Origin: an uncultured Clostridia bacterium
GTDB taxonomy: Bacteria; Bacillota; Clostridia; TANB77; CAG-465
Reading direction: 5' to 3'
Length of the DNA stretch: 64,000 bases
Assembly (NCBI GenBank): GCA_934132895.1
Contig: CAKPAG010000005.1
Location: forward strand, 1-64,000
Part shown: one piece after another, positions 17,693 to 27,355 of the stretch
Layout: each line of letters opens with the position of its first letter
Numbering within the stretch: the first letter of the stretch is position 1
The notes under the pieces: generated by a model
Told to the model about the DNA's origin: nothing
Databases searched by the model: none
Seen by the model: the letters and a program-made list of their open reading frames with translations, nothing else
Program-made: the position numbers and the translations under genes

Positions 17693-18781
17693 ATGAAAGA
17701 TGATGATTTAAGGATTATTGTTCTTCCGAATTGTGAAAGTTTTGGAAATTCAGTAAATGAAGAATTGAAGCGGATAAGAAAAACAAAAGAAAGTTTCTTA
17801 GTTCCTATATCTGTTGACAGGTTTTCAAATGGTGAGGGAAAAGGAGTTATAAAAGCTCCAGTAAGATACAAGGATGTATATATAATATCTGATGTAGGAA
17901 ATTATGATATAAGTTATAACTTTCATGGAAAAAGTCATGCAATGACACCTGACGAACACTTTCAAGATATAAAAAGAGTACTTTCAGCTATATGTGGACA
18001 TGCTGAAATAATGAGTGTAGTTATGCCACTTTTGTATCAATCAAGACAACACAAAAGAGTAAGGGAGGGAAGAGAATCTTTGGATTGCCCCATTGCTCTA
18101 CAGGAACTTGTTAATCTTGGAATAAGAAATATAATAACCTATGACGTTCATGCTCCTAATGTGGCAAATGCAATTCCTACTAGAGGATTTGAAAATTGTT
18201 TCCCTACTCATATTATTATTTCTAATTTGATTAATAATAATAAAGAAATTTTTGAAAATATACAAGTTGTATCACCTGATGAAGGTGCCATAGGAAGAGC
18301 AAGGTACTATTCCGATATTATAGGTTGTGGTCTTGCACATTTTCAAAAAAGACGTGATTATAGTCAAGTAGTAAATGGAAAAAATCCCATAAAAACAAGC
18401 GAATATATTGGTTCAAGCGTAGAGGGAAAGAATGTTATTTTGGTAGATGACATGATTTCCTCAGGTGAGTCAATGATAAGATCTGCAAGAAAACTAAAAG
18501 AAATGGGGGCTAAAAAAATTTTTTTAATTGCAACATTTGCACTTTTTACCGAGGGGACAGAAATTTTTGAAAAAGCATATGAAGAGGGATTATTTTATAA
18601 AGCGATATCTACAAATCTTTCATATATTCCAAATGAAATATTAAAATTTGAATGGTTTGAAATAGTAGATTGTGCTCCACATTTAGCAAAGGTTATAGAC
18701 ACTTTAAATAAGAGAGAGTCTATTGAAGAATTTAACGAAAAAGATAGAATGTACATTATTTCTAAAATTAGAAGTAAGTAG
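17693..18781 (+). CDS. Ribose-phosphate pyrophosphokinase-like enzyme (long variant)
   Basis: 362 aa from the ATG at 17693, 8 bases after AAAGGAG; an ATG at 17675 precedes that site and is rejected. PRPP synthetase features: the ribose-5-phosphate/PRPP loop VILVDDMISSGESM (about 250-263), a catalytic-flap-like PLLYQSRQHKRVREGRE (about 110-126), and VSPDEGAIGRAR (about 197-208). It is longer than classical Prs (about 315 aa) and its N-terminus is divergent. It would make PRPP from ribose 5-phosphate and ATP; a second canonical prs elsewhere in the genome is plausible. Codon 27 is a rare in-frame CGG (17771-17773) whose +1 frame stops after one codon. Confidence 0.85.
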   Translation: MKDDDLRIIVLPNCESFGNSVNEELKRIRKTKESFLVPISVDRFSNGEGKGVIKAPVRYKDVYIISDVGNYDISYNFHGKSHAMTPDEHFQDIKRVLSAICGHAEIMSVVMPLLYQSRQHKRVREGRESLDCPIALQELVNLGIRNIITYDVHAPNVANAIPTRGFENCFPTHIIISNLINNNKEIFENIQVVSPDEGAIGRARYYSDIIGCGLAHFQKRRDYSQVVNGKNPIKTSEYIGSSVEGKNVILVDDMISSGESMIRSARKLKEMGAKKIFLIATFALFTEGTEIFEKAYEEGLFYKAISTNLSYIPNEILKFEWFEIVDCAPHLAKVIDTLNKRESIEEFNEKDRMYIISKIRSK

Positions 18782-18795
18782 AATTAGCAAAATAA

Positions 18796-18829
18796 AAATA
18801 TCACTAATTTTTAGTTAGTGATATTTTTT
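18796..18829 (+). terminator. Intrinsic terminator
   Basis: TATCACTAA and TTAGTGATA form a perfect 9-bp stem followed by TTTTTT. Confidence 0.9.
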
Positions 18830-18890
18830 GCGTAAAATATCTTTCCAGCTGTGTCAATAGTATAGTAAAAAGAATAAATATACTGTAGGA

Positions 18891-19673
18891 TTATTTTTTA
18901 GCACTTTTTTTAAGTTTTCTTTTTTCAATTTTTTCTTCTAATTTAGCAACAAATTTTTCGTGAATTTTAGCCTTTATTTCAGCAAGTTGAGGATTTTGTT
19001 TCTTTATATCAAGATTTGGAAAGGCTTCTATAATTCTTTTGTGTAAAACTGAAGTTTTCAAGAATATATCATTTTTAAGTTTTTCCATATTTTTAGCGAG
19101 TTCAGTATCTTTTATTTGAACATTTTTGATTTGCTCAGTAATAAGCTTCAATTCTTTTAATTTTTCTTTTAAGTTTAGAATTGTATATAATGTAATTGTT
19201 AAGTCTATTAGCATCACTATAAAAAGGGAAACTGAAATTATTGTTATGCTTTTGGTAGGAATGTTTAAAACAAGACTTGAAATACGTGGATGTATTACAT
19301 ATGTAAGGAATAATCCTAGTATTGCAAATTCGGTAGAATTTAAAAGACATACTCTTCCATTAATATTAAATTTCATATTAGAGTAATCCCACCATTTAGC
19401 ATTAAATATTTTTTCCATTAGAAAACTAGTTATATATTCAAGAATTGATGTGAGTATCATTCCTAAGAAAAATACTAGTATATAGCTGTATTTAAACTGT
19501 TCCAGAAATAGTACTATTATTAGTGCACCAAAACCATATATTGGGCAATAGGGACCATTTAAGAAACCTCTATTTGTAAATTTACCTGCACATACCCTGC
19601 AGTATAGTACTTCTGCTATCCATCCTAAAACACTGTATATAAAAAAGTAAAGAAATAATACATATATTGTCAT
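18891..19673 (-). CDS. CmpB-family (putative ABC transporter permease) membrane protein
   Basis: 260 aa. Motifs of the family usually annotated as putative ABC transporter permease (ABC_trans_CmpB): FFIYSVLGWIAEVLYCR at the N-terminus, NRGFLNGPYCPIYGFGA (about 33-49), SILEYITSFLMEKIF and WWDYS (about 95), NGRVCLL (about 105). About five membrane helices, then a charged coiled coil from about 175. A second, frameshifted member is encoded at 22914. RBS AAGGTGATAA precedes the ATG. No ATP-binding partner is nearby, so the transporter label is uncertain. Confidence 0.8.
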   Translation of the reverse strand: MTIYVLFLYFFIYSVLGWIAEVLYCRVCAGKFTNRGFLNGPYCPIYGFGALIIVLFLEQFKYSYILVFFLGMILTSILEYITSFLMEKIFNAKWWDYSNMKFNINGRVCLLNSTEFAILGLFLTYVIHPRISSLVLNIPTKSITIISVSLFIVMLIDLTITLYTILNLKEKLKELKLITEQIKNVQIKDTELAKNMEKLKNDIFLKTSVLHKRIIEAFPNLDIKKQNPQLAEIKAKIHEKFVAKLEEKIEKRKLKKSAKK

Positions 19674-19751
19674 TTATTATCACCTTGTAAATAATTATAT
19701 ATAAAGATTAAAAAAAAGTCAATGAAAAATATCTAAACTTGACAACCGTGG

Positions 19752-19757
19752 TATAAT
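19752..19757 (+). promoter_or_regulatory. Extended -10 promoter
   Basis: TGGTATAAT provides a TGn extended -10 (TATAAT 19752-19757). The TTGACA at 19739-19744 is too close to be its -35. It reads toward the FAD oxidoreductase at 19815. Confidence 0.55.
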
Positions 19758-19814
19758 AGTGGCGGAACTGGATTGTTAAAATTCAAATAATAATTTATTG
19801 AAAGGAAGATGGAA

Positions 19815-21230
19815 ATGAGAAAAGAAGAGCGTTATGATGTAGTAATTATAGGAGCAGGAATTGCGGGAATTTGTTCAGCATATGAACTTTCAAAATCAAA
19901 TAAAAATTTGCGGATAGCACTTATTGATAAAGGTAAGGTAATATATGACAGAAAATGTCCTGCAATAGAAAAAAATATCGCATGTATTAAGTGTAAGAAG
20001 TGTAGTATAATGAATGGATTTGGCGGAGCAGGTGGATTTTCTGATGGAAAATATAACATTACAACTGAATTTGGAGGTTGGCTTACAGATTATATTTCTG
20101 ATGAAAGGGCACTTGAACTTATCAGATACGTTGATACTTTAAATATGAAATTTGGAGGTACAGATAAAGTATATTCAACTCATACTAAAGAGGCAAAAAA
20201 AATTCAAAAAGAAGCACTTAAATATGACTTACATTTGTTGCAAGCAGAGGTAAAACATTTAGGAACGGAAAATAACTTTAATATTTTGTGTCATATGTAT
20301 GAGAATTTGAAGGACAAAGTAGACATTTATTGCGATAGTGAAGTAGAAGAAATAATACCTGTTTTTGCACAAAATAAGGAAGAGATAAGTGAGTATAAAT
20401 TGTCATTTAAAAATGCAGATTTTTATGCTAAGTACCTTATTGTAGCTCCTGGAAGAAGTGGTGCAGAATGGTTTTCTAAATGTTGCAAAGAAAGGCTTAA
20501 TATAGAACTTGAGAATAATCAAGTAGATATAGGAGTTAGAGTTGAACTCCCATATCAAGTATTTGAAGATATAACCTCAAATGTGTATGAAGCTAAGCTT
20601 AAATATCTTTCAAAAAGAGGAAATATGGTAAGAACATTTTGTATGAATCCTAGAGGATACGTAGTAAATGAGAATACAGACGGAATTATAACAGTAAATG
20701 GACATAGTTTTGCAGATAAAAATGCTGGTAGCCAAAATACTAACTTTGCAATTTTAGTAAGTACAACGTTTACAGAACCTTTTAAAGATCCTTATCAATA
20801 TGGTAAAAGAACAGCTTCATTTTCTAATTTGCTTGGAAATGGAATAATAGTTCAAAGATTTGGAGATTTAAAAAATCATAGGAGAAGTAAGGAAAGTAGT
20901 ATTCGAAAAAGTTTTACAAGACCAACCCTTCCATCTGCCACTCCTGGAGATTTAGGGTATGTACTTCAGTATAACCAATTAACAGATATAATTGAAATGA
21001 TAGAGCGTTTAGATAAAATAGCTCCTGGAACTGCAAACAGCGATACACTTCTTTATGGCGTTGAAGTTAAGTTTTATAGTGCAAGACCTAAAAAACTTTC
21101 AAGTACACTTGAAACAACTTGCAAAAATCTATTTGCAATAGGAGATGGAGCCGGTGTAACAAGGGGACTGGCTCAAGCAGGTGCAAGTGGAATACTTGTA
21201 GCAAGAGAAATTCTAGAGAGAGTAAAATAA
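19815..21230 (+). CDS. FAD-dependent oxidoreductase (COG2509-like)
   Basis: 471 aa. The start at 19815 fits AAAGGA at 19801-19806 better than the ATG at 19809. N-terminal Rossmann motif VVIIGAGIAGICSAYEL (residues about 9-25); cysteine cluster CIKCKKC (about 54-60) followed by NGFGGAGGFSDGK; C-terminal FAD contact FAIGDGAGVTRGLAQAGASG (about 445-464). This architecture matches uncharacterised FAD-dependent dehydrogenases common in Clostridia; substrate unknown. Codon 33 is an in-frame CGG (19911-19913) read as Arg within NLRIALIDKG; the +1 frame gives GGA TAG, an immediate stop. Confidence 0.85.
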   Translation: MRKEERYDVVIIGAGIAGICSAYELSKSNKNLRIALIDKGKVIYDRKCPAIEKNIACIKCKKCSIMNGFGGAGGFSDGKYNITTEFGGWLTDYISDERALELIRYVDTLNMKFGGTDKVYSTHTKEAKKIQKEALKYDLHLLQAEVKHLGTENNFNILCHMYENLKDKVDIYCDSEVEEIIPVFAQNKEEISEYKLSFKNADFYAKYLIVAPGRSGAEWFSKCCKERLNIELENNQVDIGVRVELPYQVFEDITSNVYEAKLKYLSKRGNMVRTFCMNPRGYVVNENTDGIITVNGHSFADKNAGSQNTNFAILVSTTFTEPFKDPYQYGKRTASFSNLLGNGIIVQRFGDLKNHRRSKESSIRKSFTRPTLPSATPGDLGYVLQYNQLTDIIEMIERLDKIAPGTANSDTLLYGVEVKFYSARPKKLSSTLETTCKNLFAIGDGAGVTRGLAQAGASGILVAREILERVK

Positions 21231-21251
21231 TATGTTTTTTCTAAATTAAGA

Positions 21252-21280
21252 TTGTATTTTATACAAATTTGTAATATAAT
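21252..21280 (+). promoter_or_regulatory. Sigma-A promoter
   Basis: TTGTAT (21252-21257), 17 bases, TATAAT (21275-21280). The transcript would start close to AAAGGAGGT, giving a very short leader for the gene at 21304. Confidence 0.7.
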
Positions 21281-21303
21281 AAATGTATAAAGGAGGTCTT
21301 TAT

Positions 21304-21984
21304 ATGCAAGAAGATTTATATAATAATGATACTGGAGTAATAAGAAATACAGAAGTGTTTTCTAAAGCTTTCCTTTGGATGTTTATGGGACTTTTTGCTA
21401 CAGGACTTATTTCATGGTTTACGTATTCTCAAGGTCTTTTAGACAATATGCTAACTAGAAGCTCTTTTGGCATTATGCTATTTGTAGAAGTGGTAGTAGT
21501 AATTGTATTTGAACTTTGTTTTAGAAAACTTCCACCAGTGGCTGTGGCTGTGTTATTCTTTGTTTATGCTGTAATTAATGGTATAACACTTTCCGTAATA
21601 TATTATGTATATGATTTAAGTTCAATAGTATATGTATTATTTACTGCGGCTATATTATTTGGAATATTCTCTTTTATTGGAGGAGTACTAAAAAAAGATA
21701 TAACAAGAATTGGGACTATATTCTTATGGGTGTTATTTGCAGCAATAATTATAAGCATAATAAATATGTTTGTAGGTAATGCAATGATAGATACTATAAT
21801 AGATTGGGTAGTTTTAGTTGTTTTCTTTGGTATTACCGCTTGGGATGTACAACAAATAAAAACTATGCTAGCTACAAATAGTTTACCAGCAGAAAAAGCT
21901 CACATATATGGTGCAATGATGCTATATCTTGACTTTATCAATATATTCTTAAGACTTTTAAGCATATTTGGAAAAAAAGATTAG
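21304..21984 (+). CDS. Bax inhibitor-1 (BI-1/YccA) family membrane protein
   Basis: 226 aa from the ATG at 21304, directly after AAAGGAGGT. Seven hydrophobic segments; the C-terminal region ITAWDVQQIKTMLA (about 178-191) and YGAMMLYLDFINIFLRLLSIFG are diagnostic of the BI-1 family, whose bacterial members include calcium-leak channels (BsYetJ). The conserved Asp residues thought to gate the channel are present in AWDVQQ and LYLDFIN. Single-gene transcript with its own promoter and terminator. Confidence 0.9.
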   Translation: MQEDLYNNDTGVIRNTEVFSKAFLWMFMGLFATGLISWFTYSQGLLDNMLTRSSFGIMLFVEVVVVIVFELCFRKLPPVAVAVLFFVYAVINGITLSVIYYVYDLSSIVYVLFTAAILFGIFSFIGGVLKKDITRIGTIFLWVLFAAIIISIINMFVGNAMIDTIIDWVVLVVFFGITAWDVQQIKTMLATNSLPAEKAHIYGAMMLYLDFINIFLRLLSIFGKKD

Positions 21985-22000
21985 TTCTTAATTAAAAGTA

Positions 22001-22035
22001 AAAGGCACGTTAGAATTCTCTAATGTGCTTTTTCC
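22001..22035 (+). terminator. Intrinsic terminator
   Basis: AAAGGCACGTTAGA pairs with TCTAATGTGCTTTT across a four-base ATTC loop and continues into T residues. Confidence 0.85.
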
Positions 22036-22061
22036 TAAAAATAATGAAAAGGAGTAAAAAT

Positions 22062-22811
22062 ATGTTAGCATTAGTAACAGGCGCATCGTCCGGAATAGGT
22101 TATGAAATAGCCATAGAATTAAGTAAGTTAGGATATGATATAATAGCTGTTGGAAGAAATACTAAAAATCTAAATAAACTAAAAAATGAATGTGATACAG
22201 ATGTGGTATTAGAAGAAATTGATTTAGGTGTATACGAGAATTTAAGTAAGTTATATGAGAAGTATAAAAAAGAAAATATTGACATTTTAGTAAATAGTGC
22301 AGGTATAGGTGATATCGGAAATTTTTATGAAACAGATTTAAAAAAGGATATTGAAGTTATTAACTTAAATATAGTTGTTACTCATGTCTTAACAAAATTA
22401 TTCTTAAAAGAAATGGTAGAAAAAGATAAAGGATATATTCTAAATATATCATCATCTGCTGCTTTTGCTCCTGGTCCTTTAATGGCTACATATTATTCTA
22501 CAAAAGCATATGTATTGAAATTATCTGAGGCTATTTCAAAAGAACTAAGAAAGAAAAAATCAAACGTGGTAGTAAGTACATTATGTCCTGGACCGGTTGA
22601 TACAGATTTTAATAATAGACTTAATATACATTTTAGCGTAAAACCTGTAAGTGCTAAATATGTTGCAAATTACACTGTAAAAAAATTATTTAAAAATAAA
22701 AAAATTATAGTGCCAGGTTTTAAAAATAAAATGGGAGTTTTGGCTAGTAAAATACTACCGAACTTTATTTTAGAAGAGTATATATACAATATGCAAAAAA
22801 AGAAGCTTTAA
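22062..22811 (+). CDS. Short-chain dehydrogenase/reductase
   Basis: 249 aa from the ATG at 22062 (AAAGGAG at 22047-22053). SDR motifs: TGASSGIGYEIA (residues about 6-17, NAD(P)-binding), NSAGIG (about 83-88), catalytic Ser in ISSSAAFAPG (about 133-142) and YSTK (about 147-150). A Thr/Arg pair after strand 2 (VGRN) suggests NADPH use. The C-terminus ends in a basic, possibly membrane-associating helix. Substrate unknown. Confidence 0.9.
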   Translation: MLALVTGASSGIGYEIAIELSKLGYDIIAVGRNTKNLNKLKNECDTDVVLEEIDLGVYENLSKLYEKYKKENIDILVNSAGIGDIGNFYETDLKKDIEVINLNIVVTHVLTKLFLKEMVEKDKGYILNISSSAAFAPGPLMATYYSTKAYVLKLSEAISKELRKKKSNVVVSTLCPGPVDTDFNNRLNIHFSVKPVSAKYVANYTVKKLFKNKKIIVPGFKNKMGVLASKILPNFILEEYIYNMQKKKL

Positions 22812-22843
22812 CTATTAGCAATTTTAGTTTAAAGCTTCTTTTG
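22799..22843 (+). terminator. Intrinsic terminator
   Basis: AAGAAGCTTTAACTA pairs with TAGTTTAAAGCTTCTT and is followed by TTTG. The left arm contains the SDR stop codon. Confidence 0.85.
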
Positions 22844-22913
22844 TTATTACATATTTTTAGAAAAGAAATACATAATATTAATAATGAAATTTTGAAAATG
22901 CAGTGGTGATTTT

Positions 22914-23577
22914 ATGGAGAAGATAAAAGAAGAAAAAAAGTTTGCTACAGGTTTTTGTTTTTATAAATATTTTTATGTATTTACGATTGGTTGCATTATT
23001 GGTTATATATACGAAACAATAATAGAATATATTCAAACAGGTACATTTGTAAATAAACAGGAGCTTATCTTTGGCCCATTTGTTACAGTATATGGAATAG
23101 GAATATTAGTATTTACAATAGTAGCTTCAAGGATAAAAAATACATCAGCGTTATTTCTAATAACAGCTTTTTTTCGGTGGAATTATTGAATACCTTTATT
23201 CATTTTTTCAAGAGAGATTTTTTGGAAATGTATCATGGGATTATAGTTTGGCTATTACAAATATAGACGGAAGAACCACTCTTCTTTATGCGGTAGGCTG
23301 GGGAATTCTTGGAATTATATATATAAAAGGAATATATCCATTATTGTCTAAAACTATAGAAAAAATACCTAGAAAAATTGCGTTACCTATTACATGGTGC
23401 TTAATAATTTTTATGGTATTTAATATAATCATAACAATTTTTTCTTCTGTTAGAATGTATGAAAGAAAGCAGAACATTGCTCCTAAAAGTAATATAGATA
23501 TATTTTATGATAAAAATTTTCCTGATGAAAAATTAAATAATATATATCAAAATAGGAAATATAAAAATGAAAATTAA
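22914..23577 (+). CDS. CmpB-family membrane protein, +1 frameshift at CGG
   Basis: The frame from ATG 22914 is homologous to the CmpB family up to FLITAFF, then meets CGG at 23175-23177 and ends soon after (RWNY stop). Skipping the C alone gives GGT GGA ATT ATT GAA: GGIIEYLYSFFQERFF then WDYS and NIDGRTTLL, aligning with SILEYITS, WWDYS and NINGRVCLL of the paralogue at 18891. The restored product is 220 aa with about five membrane helices. There is no second ribosome site at the break. Either recoding, a true mutation or an inserted base in the data explains it. Function as uncertain as for its paralogue. Confidence 0.8.
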
Positions 23578-23582
23578 AAATA

Positions 23583-23651
23583 GAACTTTTGTTTAAAAAA
23601 ATGCTTGACAAATAATTTTACAGGATGTATAATAACATTGAACAAAAGTTC
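23583..23651 (+). promoter_or_regulatory. recN promoter between two LexA-type boxes
   Basis: TTGACA (23605-23610), 17 bases, TATAAT (23628-23633). A perfect GAACAAAAGTTC (23640-23651) sits at the expected start of transcription, and GAACTTTTGTTT (23583-23594) lies upstream of the -35. GAAC-N4-GTTC is the LexA (Cheo) box of Gram-positive bacteria, so recN is probably under SOS control. The two boxes are also arms of a perfect 13-bp inverted repeat (23581-23593 and 23641-23653). Confidence 0.75.
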
Positions 23652-23672
23652 TATTTGCTTGGAGGGGATAGT

Positions 23673-25308
23673 ATGATATCAACATTACATATACGAAATA
23701 TAGGAATAATTGAGGATATAAATATTGATTTTAACAAAGGATTTAACGTTCTTACTGGTGAAACAGGCTCAGGTAAAACTCTTATTATAAATTCTATAAA
23801 TATGTTATGCGGTGGTAGGTTTTCAAAAGAAATGATAAGAAGAGGAAAGTCACAAGCATCTGTAGAAGCTTGTCTATATTTACCAGATTTAAAATCAAAT
23901 TTTGGTGAAGAATATATTATTGTTTCAAGAGAAGTTAATATAACTGGAAAAAATTTGTGTAAAATAAACGGGAAACTTGTTACAGTAAATGAACTAAGAA
24001 CTTTTATGAATAATATTATTGATATACATGGGCAATTTGATTCTCAAAAATTAATGGATAGTAAACAACATATAAATTTTCTTGACGAATTTTGTGGAGA
24101 AGATATTATACAGTATTTAAATGAATATAAAAAAATGTATATTGAATATAACAAATTAAAAGCTGAACTTAACAAAAATTTACGGAAATGATATAGAAAG
24201 GGAAAGAAAATTAGATATTTTAAAATACCAATTAGATGAAATTTCTTTAGCTGACTTAAAAGAAAACGAAGAAGAAGAATTAGAAGAAAAGAAAAAAATA
24301 ATGGTAAACTTTGAAAAGATATCTGAAGCTCTTCAAAATTCTACTTTTAAAATAGAAAATAATATATTGGTTGAGATAGAAAATATTTTAAGACCATTGG
24401 AAAGAATTGAAAATTTTGATAATAAATATAAAGAAAAAGTACAAAGTATAAGAAATTCATATTATGAATTTCAAGAGCATTTGATAGATTTGAGGCAGTA
24501 CAAAGATGAACTAGAATTTGATGAGGAAAGTTTTAAAAACACTCAAGAAAGATTAGATTTAATATTTTCTTTAAAGAGAAAGTACGGTAATACTGTATCT
24601 GATATTTTAAAATATAAAAAAAGTTTAGAAGAGCAAATAGAAAGAATTGAAAATTTAGAAGAATATAACAAATCTTTAGGTGAAAGAATAAATAAATTAA
24701 AAGATAATATGATTATTATTGCAAAAAAAATAGACGAATTAAGAAAAGAACAAACTAAAATATTAGAAAAATCAATTAATAAAGAACTAATTAATCTAGA
24801 TATGCCTAATGCTAAATTTAAAGTAAATATTACATTTAATGAAGAAATGGAATTTAAAGAAAATGGTTTAAATAATGTAGAGTTTTTAATATCAACTAAT
24901 ATAGGAGAAGAATTTAAATCACTTAGCAAGATTGCATCAGGCGGTGAAATTGCTAGAATTATGCTAGCTATAAAAACTATATTTGCTGATGTTGATAAAG
25001 TAAAAACAATAATTTTCGATGAAATTGACACTGGAATAAGTGGAAAGGCAGTAAGAGCTGTTGCAGAAGAGATAAAAAAAATCTCACGTAACAGACAAGT
25101 ATTAGCAGTTACACATCAACCAATACTTACAGCAAGTGCAGAATTTAACTATAAGATAAAAAAAGAAGTAATAGATGGAAAAACTATAAGTAGTATAAAA
25201 AGATTAGATGAAGAAGAAGCAGTTGAAGAAATTGCTAAAATTTCAAATGGAACAGTAACAACTATTGCACTAGAGCATGCTTTAGAATTAAGGAAAGTAT
25301 GCATATAG
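23673..25308 (+). CDS. recN: DNA repair protein RecN, +1 frameshift at CGG
   Basis: The first 170 codons from ATG 23673 (GGAGGGG ribosome site) encode the Walker A region GETGSGKT (about 29-36) and the head domain. The frame then meets CGG at 24183-24185 and stops two codons later. Skipping only the C gives LGNDIERERKLDILKYQLDEI, the expected start of the coiled coil, and runs without a stop to 25308. The rest holds the coiled coil, the SMC-like signature LSKIASGGEIARI and Walker B IIFDEIDTGISG. The restored length is 544 aa, normal for RecN, which acts in double-strand break repair. The SOS-type promoter supports a live gene. Confidence 0.9.
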
Positions 25309-25341
25309 AAAATAATTAATTCAAATATTTAAATTCAAATA

Positions 25342-25370
25342 TTGACAGTTAAAAACATATAGTATAAAAT
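25342..25370 (+). promoter_or_regulatory. Sigma-A promoter
   Basis: TTGACA (25342-25347), 17 bases, TAAAAT (25365-25370), upstream of the large LRR pseudopilin. This leader is unrelated to types A and B. Confidence 0.65.
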
Positions 25371-25408
25371 TATAATTATAGTAAATAGTTGGAGGTTAAA
25401 TAGTTGAT

Positions 25409-27355
25409 ATGAAAACAAAGAAAATGTTAGGAATTTCATTAATTGTTTTAGTAATAACGATTGTAGTTATGATAATACTTGCTACAGCAACAGCAATGGT
25501 TATAACTAATGATAATCCTATTGATAGAGCTAAAAAAGTCAAGTTACAAAATGATTTAAGTGCAATAAGGGAAAATGTACAGCTATATATAAATAAAAAG
25601 TATAATGAAACCAATGGTGCTTTTAAAAAGGAACAACTTACTGCAGATAAGAATGGATTTACTTATAATGATGGAAATGAGGAGAAAACAGATAGCTTTT
25701 TAGATATTATTGGAGAAGAATACGAGTCATATAAAGATAAAGTATGGATTGAAAAAGGTGTTTTAATATATTTAATTCAAGAAGAAAAAGAGCAAAAATG
25801 GGCAGAAGAAATAGGAATTCAGGTGTTAAGTGTATTAATTGATAAAAATGGTAGACTTTTATGTGTATACGATGTAAGTTCTCTGATAGATAATGATGGA
25901 GTACTAAGAATACCATCAATGGTAAAGACAATAACTAAAGGGGCTTTCGCTGGAATTAATATAAATATAAAAAAAATAATAATCCCAGGAACTTGTGAAG
26001 TAATAGAAGAATATGCTTTTTATAATCAAAAGCAAATAGAAGAAGTAGTATTGGAATATGGAATAAAAACTTTAGGAAAGTCAGTATTTGCAGGATGTAC
26101 TTCATTAAAAACCATTTCTTTACCTGATAGTATAACTCAACTTGATACAGGTTTATTTTGGGAATGTACAGGGTTAGAAGAAGTAAAATTTTCGAATGGT
26201 GTAAAAGTAATTCCGAATTATACTTTTCATAAGAATAGTAGTTTAAAAAAAATTACAGGAATAGAAAACATTGAAGAAATTGGTAAATTTTCATTTGGCA
26301 ATTGTAGTAGTCTTACAGAACTTAATTTATCAGGTAAGGTTAGTAAAATTGATTCGGGAGCTTTTTCTGGATGTACTAATATAAACTTAACGATAGATGA
26401 AAATAATCCAAATTTTACAATAACTAATAACACTTTGTGTACAAAAGATAAGACTAAAATATTACAAATATTTAATGCAGAAGGTATTGTTGAGTATGAA
26501 GTACCAGAAGGAGTAATAGATATTGGTAATGCTTTAGACAGTTGCGATAATTTAGAAAAACTAAAGTTACCAGCAAGTTTAAAAACTCTTACTGTACAGG
26601 TACTTTCATCTAGGAAAAAGCTAAATAGTGTTGAGATAAGTGAAAATAATCCTAATTTTTCTTCAGATGGAGAAGCAATATATAACAAAAATCAGACAGC
26701 GTTGATATATTTAGTTTCAAACCCTATCAGTTATACTGTAAAGAGTAGTGTAAAAACCTTGCAATCTTATAGTTTGGGAAATAAATCTAATTTATCCGAG
26801 ATTACCTTGCCAAATGGATTAGAAGCTATAAATGGGCATGCTTTCAATGGAAGTATAAATTTGAAAAAAATTGAATTAGGAGCTAATATTAATTATTTGG
26901 CAGGACTAAGCTTTTATGGCACCAACCTTTATAGAGATAATAAGTTATATATATCAATAGATGCTGCAAATAAAAAATATGTTATTGAAAATGATTTCTT
27001 GTTAAATATAGATAAGAAAACGTTGATTTCATATTTAGGAAATAAATCAGATGTAGTAGTGCCTGACGGGGTAGAAACAATATCAAATTATGCTTTTCAT
27101 AACAAACGAAGCTTAAAGAATTTGACATTACCTAGCACTTTGCAAACTATAGGAGGATCATTTCAATTATGCGTTTTACTTGAAAGTATAACAATACCAA
27201 GTAGTGTAACAAGTATTGCTTCTACTTGCTTTGCAAATACTACCAATCTAAAACAAATAATCATTGAAAGAAAACAGGGGCAAGCTGAAATTTCTGGTGC
27301 TCCTTGGGGAAATGCTTATGGAACTAAAATTGTAGAGTGGAAAACAGTAGAATAA
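25409..27355 (+). CDS. Large pseudopilin-like protein with many BspA-type LRRs
   Basis: 648 aa, the longest of the family here. MKTKKMLG then ISLIVLVIT and a hydrophobic helix, then NPIDRAKKVKLQNDL as in the other members. Residues about 150-640 are a run of LRR_5/BspA repeats (IPGTCEVIEEYAFYN, LPDSITQLDTGLFWEC, TIPSSVTSIASTCFANT) with two longer inserts containing ENNPNF. LRR domains of this type mediate adhesion in BspA-like proteins. GGAGGT lies 12 bases before the ATG. Transcribed alone: own promoter, and a terminator at the stop codon. Its sequence is diverged from the four-member mosaic group. Confidence 0.85.
   Translation: MKTKKMLGISLIVLVITIVVMIILATATAMVITNDNPIDRAKKVKLQNDLSAIRENVQLYINKKYNETNGAFKKEQLTADKNGFTYNDGNEEKTDSFLDIIGEEYESYKDKVWIEKGVLIYLIQEEKEQKWAEEIGIQVLSVLIDKNGRLLCVYDVSSLIDNDGVLRIPSMVKTITKGAFAGININIKKIIIPGTCEVIEEYAFYNQKQIEEVVLEYGIKTLGKSVFAGCTSLKTISLPDSITQLDTGLFWECTGLEEVKFSNGVKVIPNYTFHKNSSLKKITGIENIEEIGKFSFGNCSSLTELNLSGKVSKIDSGAFSGCTNINLTIDENNPNFTITNNTLCTKDKTKILQIFNAEGIVEYEVPEGVIDIGNALDSCDNLEKLKLPASLKTLTVQVLSSRKKLNSVEISENNPNFSSDGEAIYNKNQTALIYLVSNPISYTVKSSVKTLQSYSLGNKSNLSEITLPNGLEAINGHAFNGSINLKKIELGANINYLAGLSFYGTNLYRDNKLYISIDAANKKYVIENDFLLNIDKKTLISYLGNKSDVVVPDGVETISNYAFHNKRSLKNLTLPSTLQTIGGSFQLCVLLESITIPSSVTSIASTCFANTTNLKQIIIERKQGQAEISGAPWGNAYGTKIVEWKTVE

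Noticed and set aside
19739..19757. TTGACA plus TATAAT before the FAD oxidoreductase
   Set aside because: Only 7 bases separate them; the extended TGG before the -10 is the better explanation.
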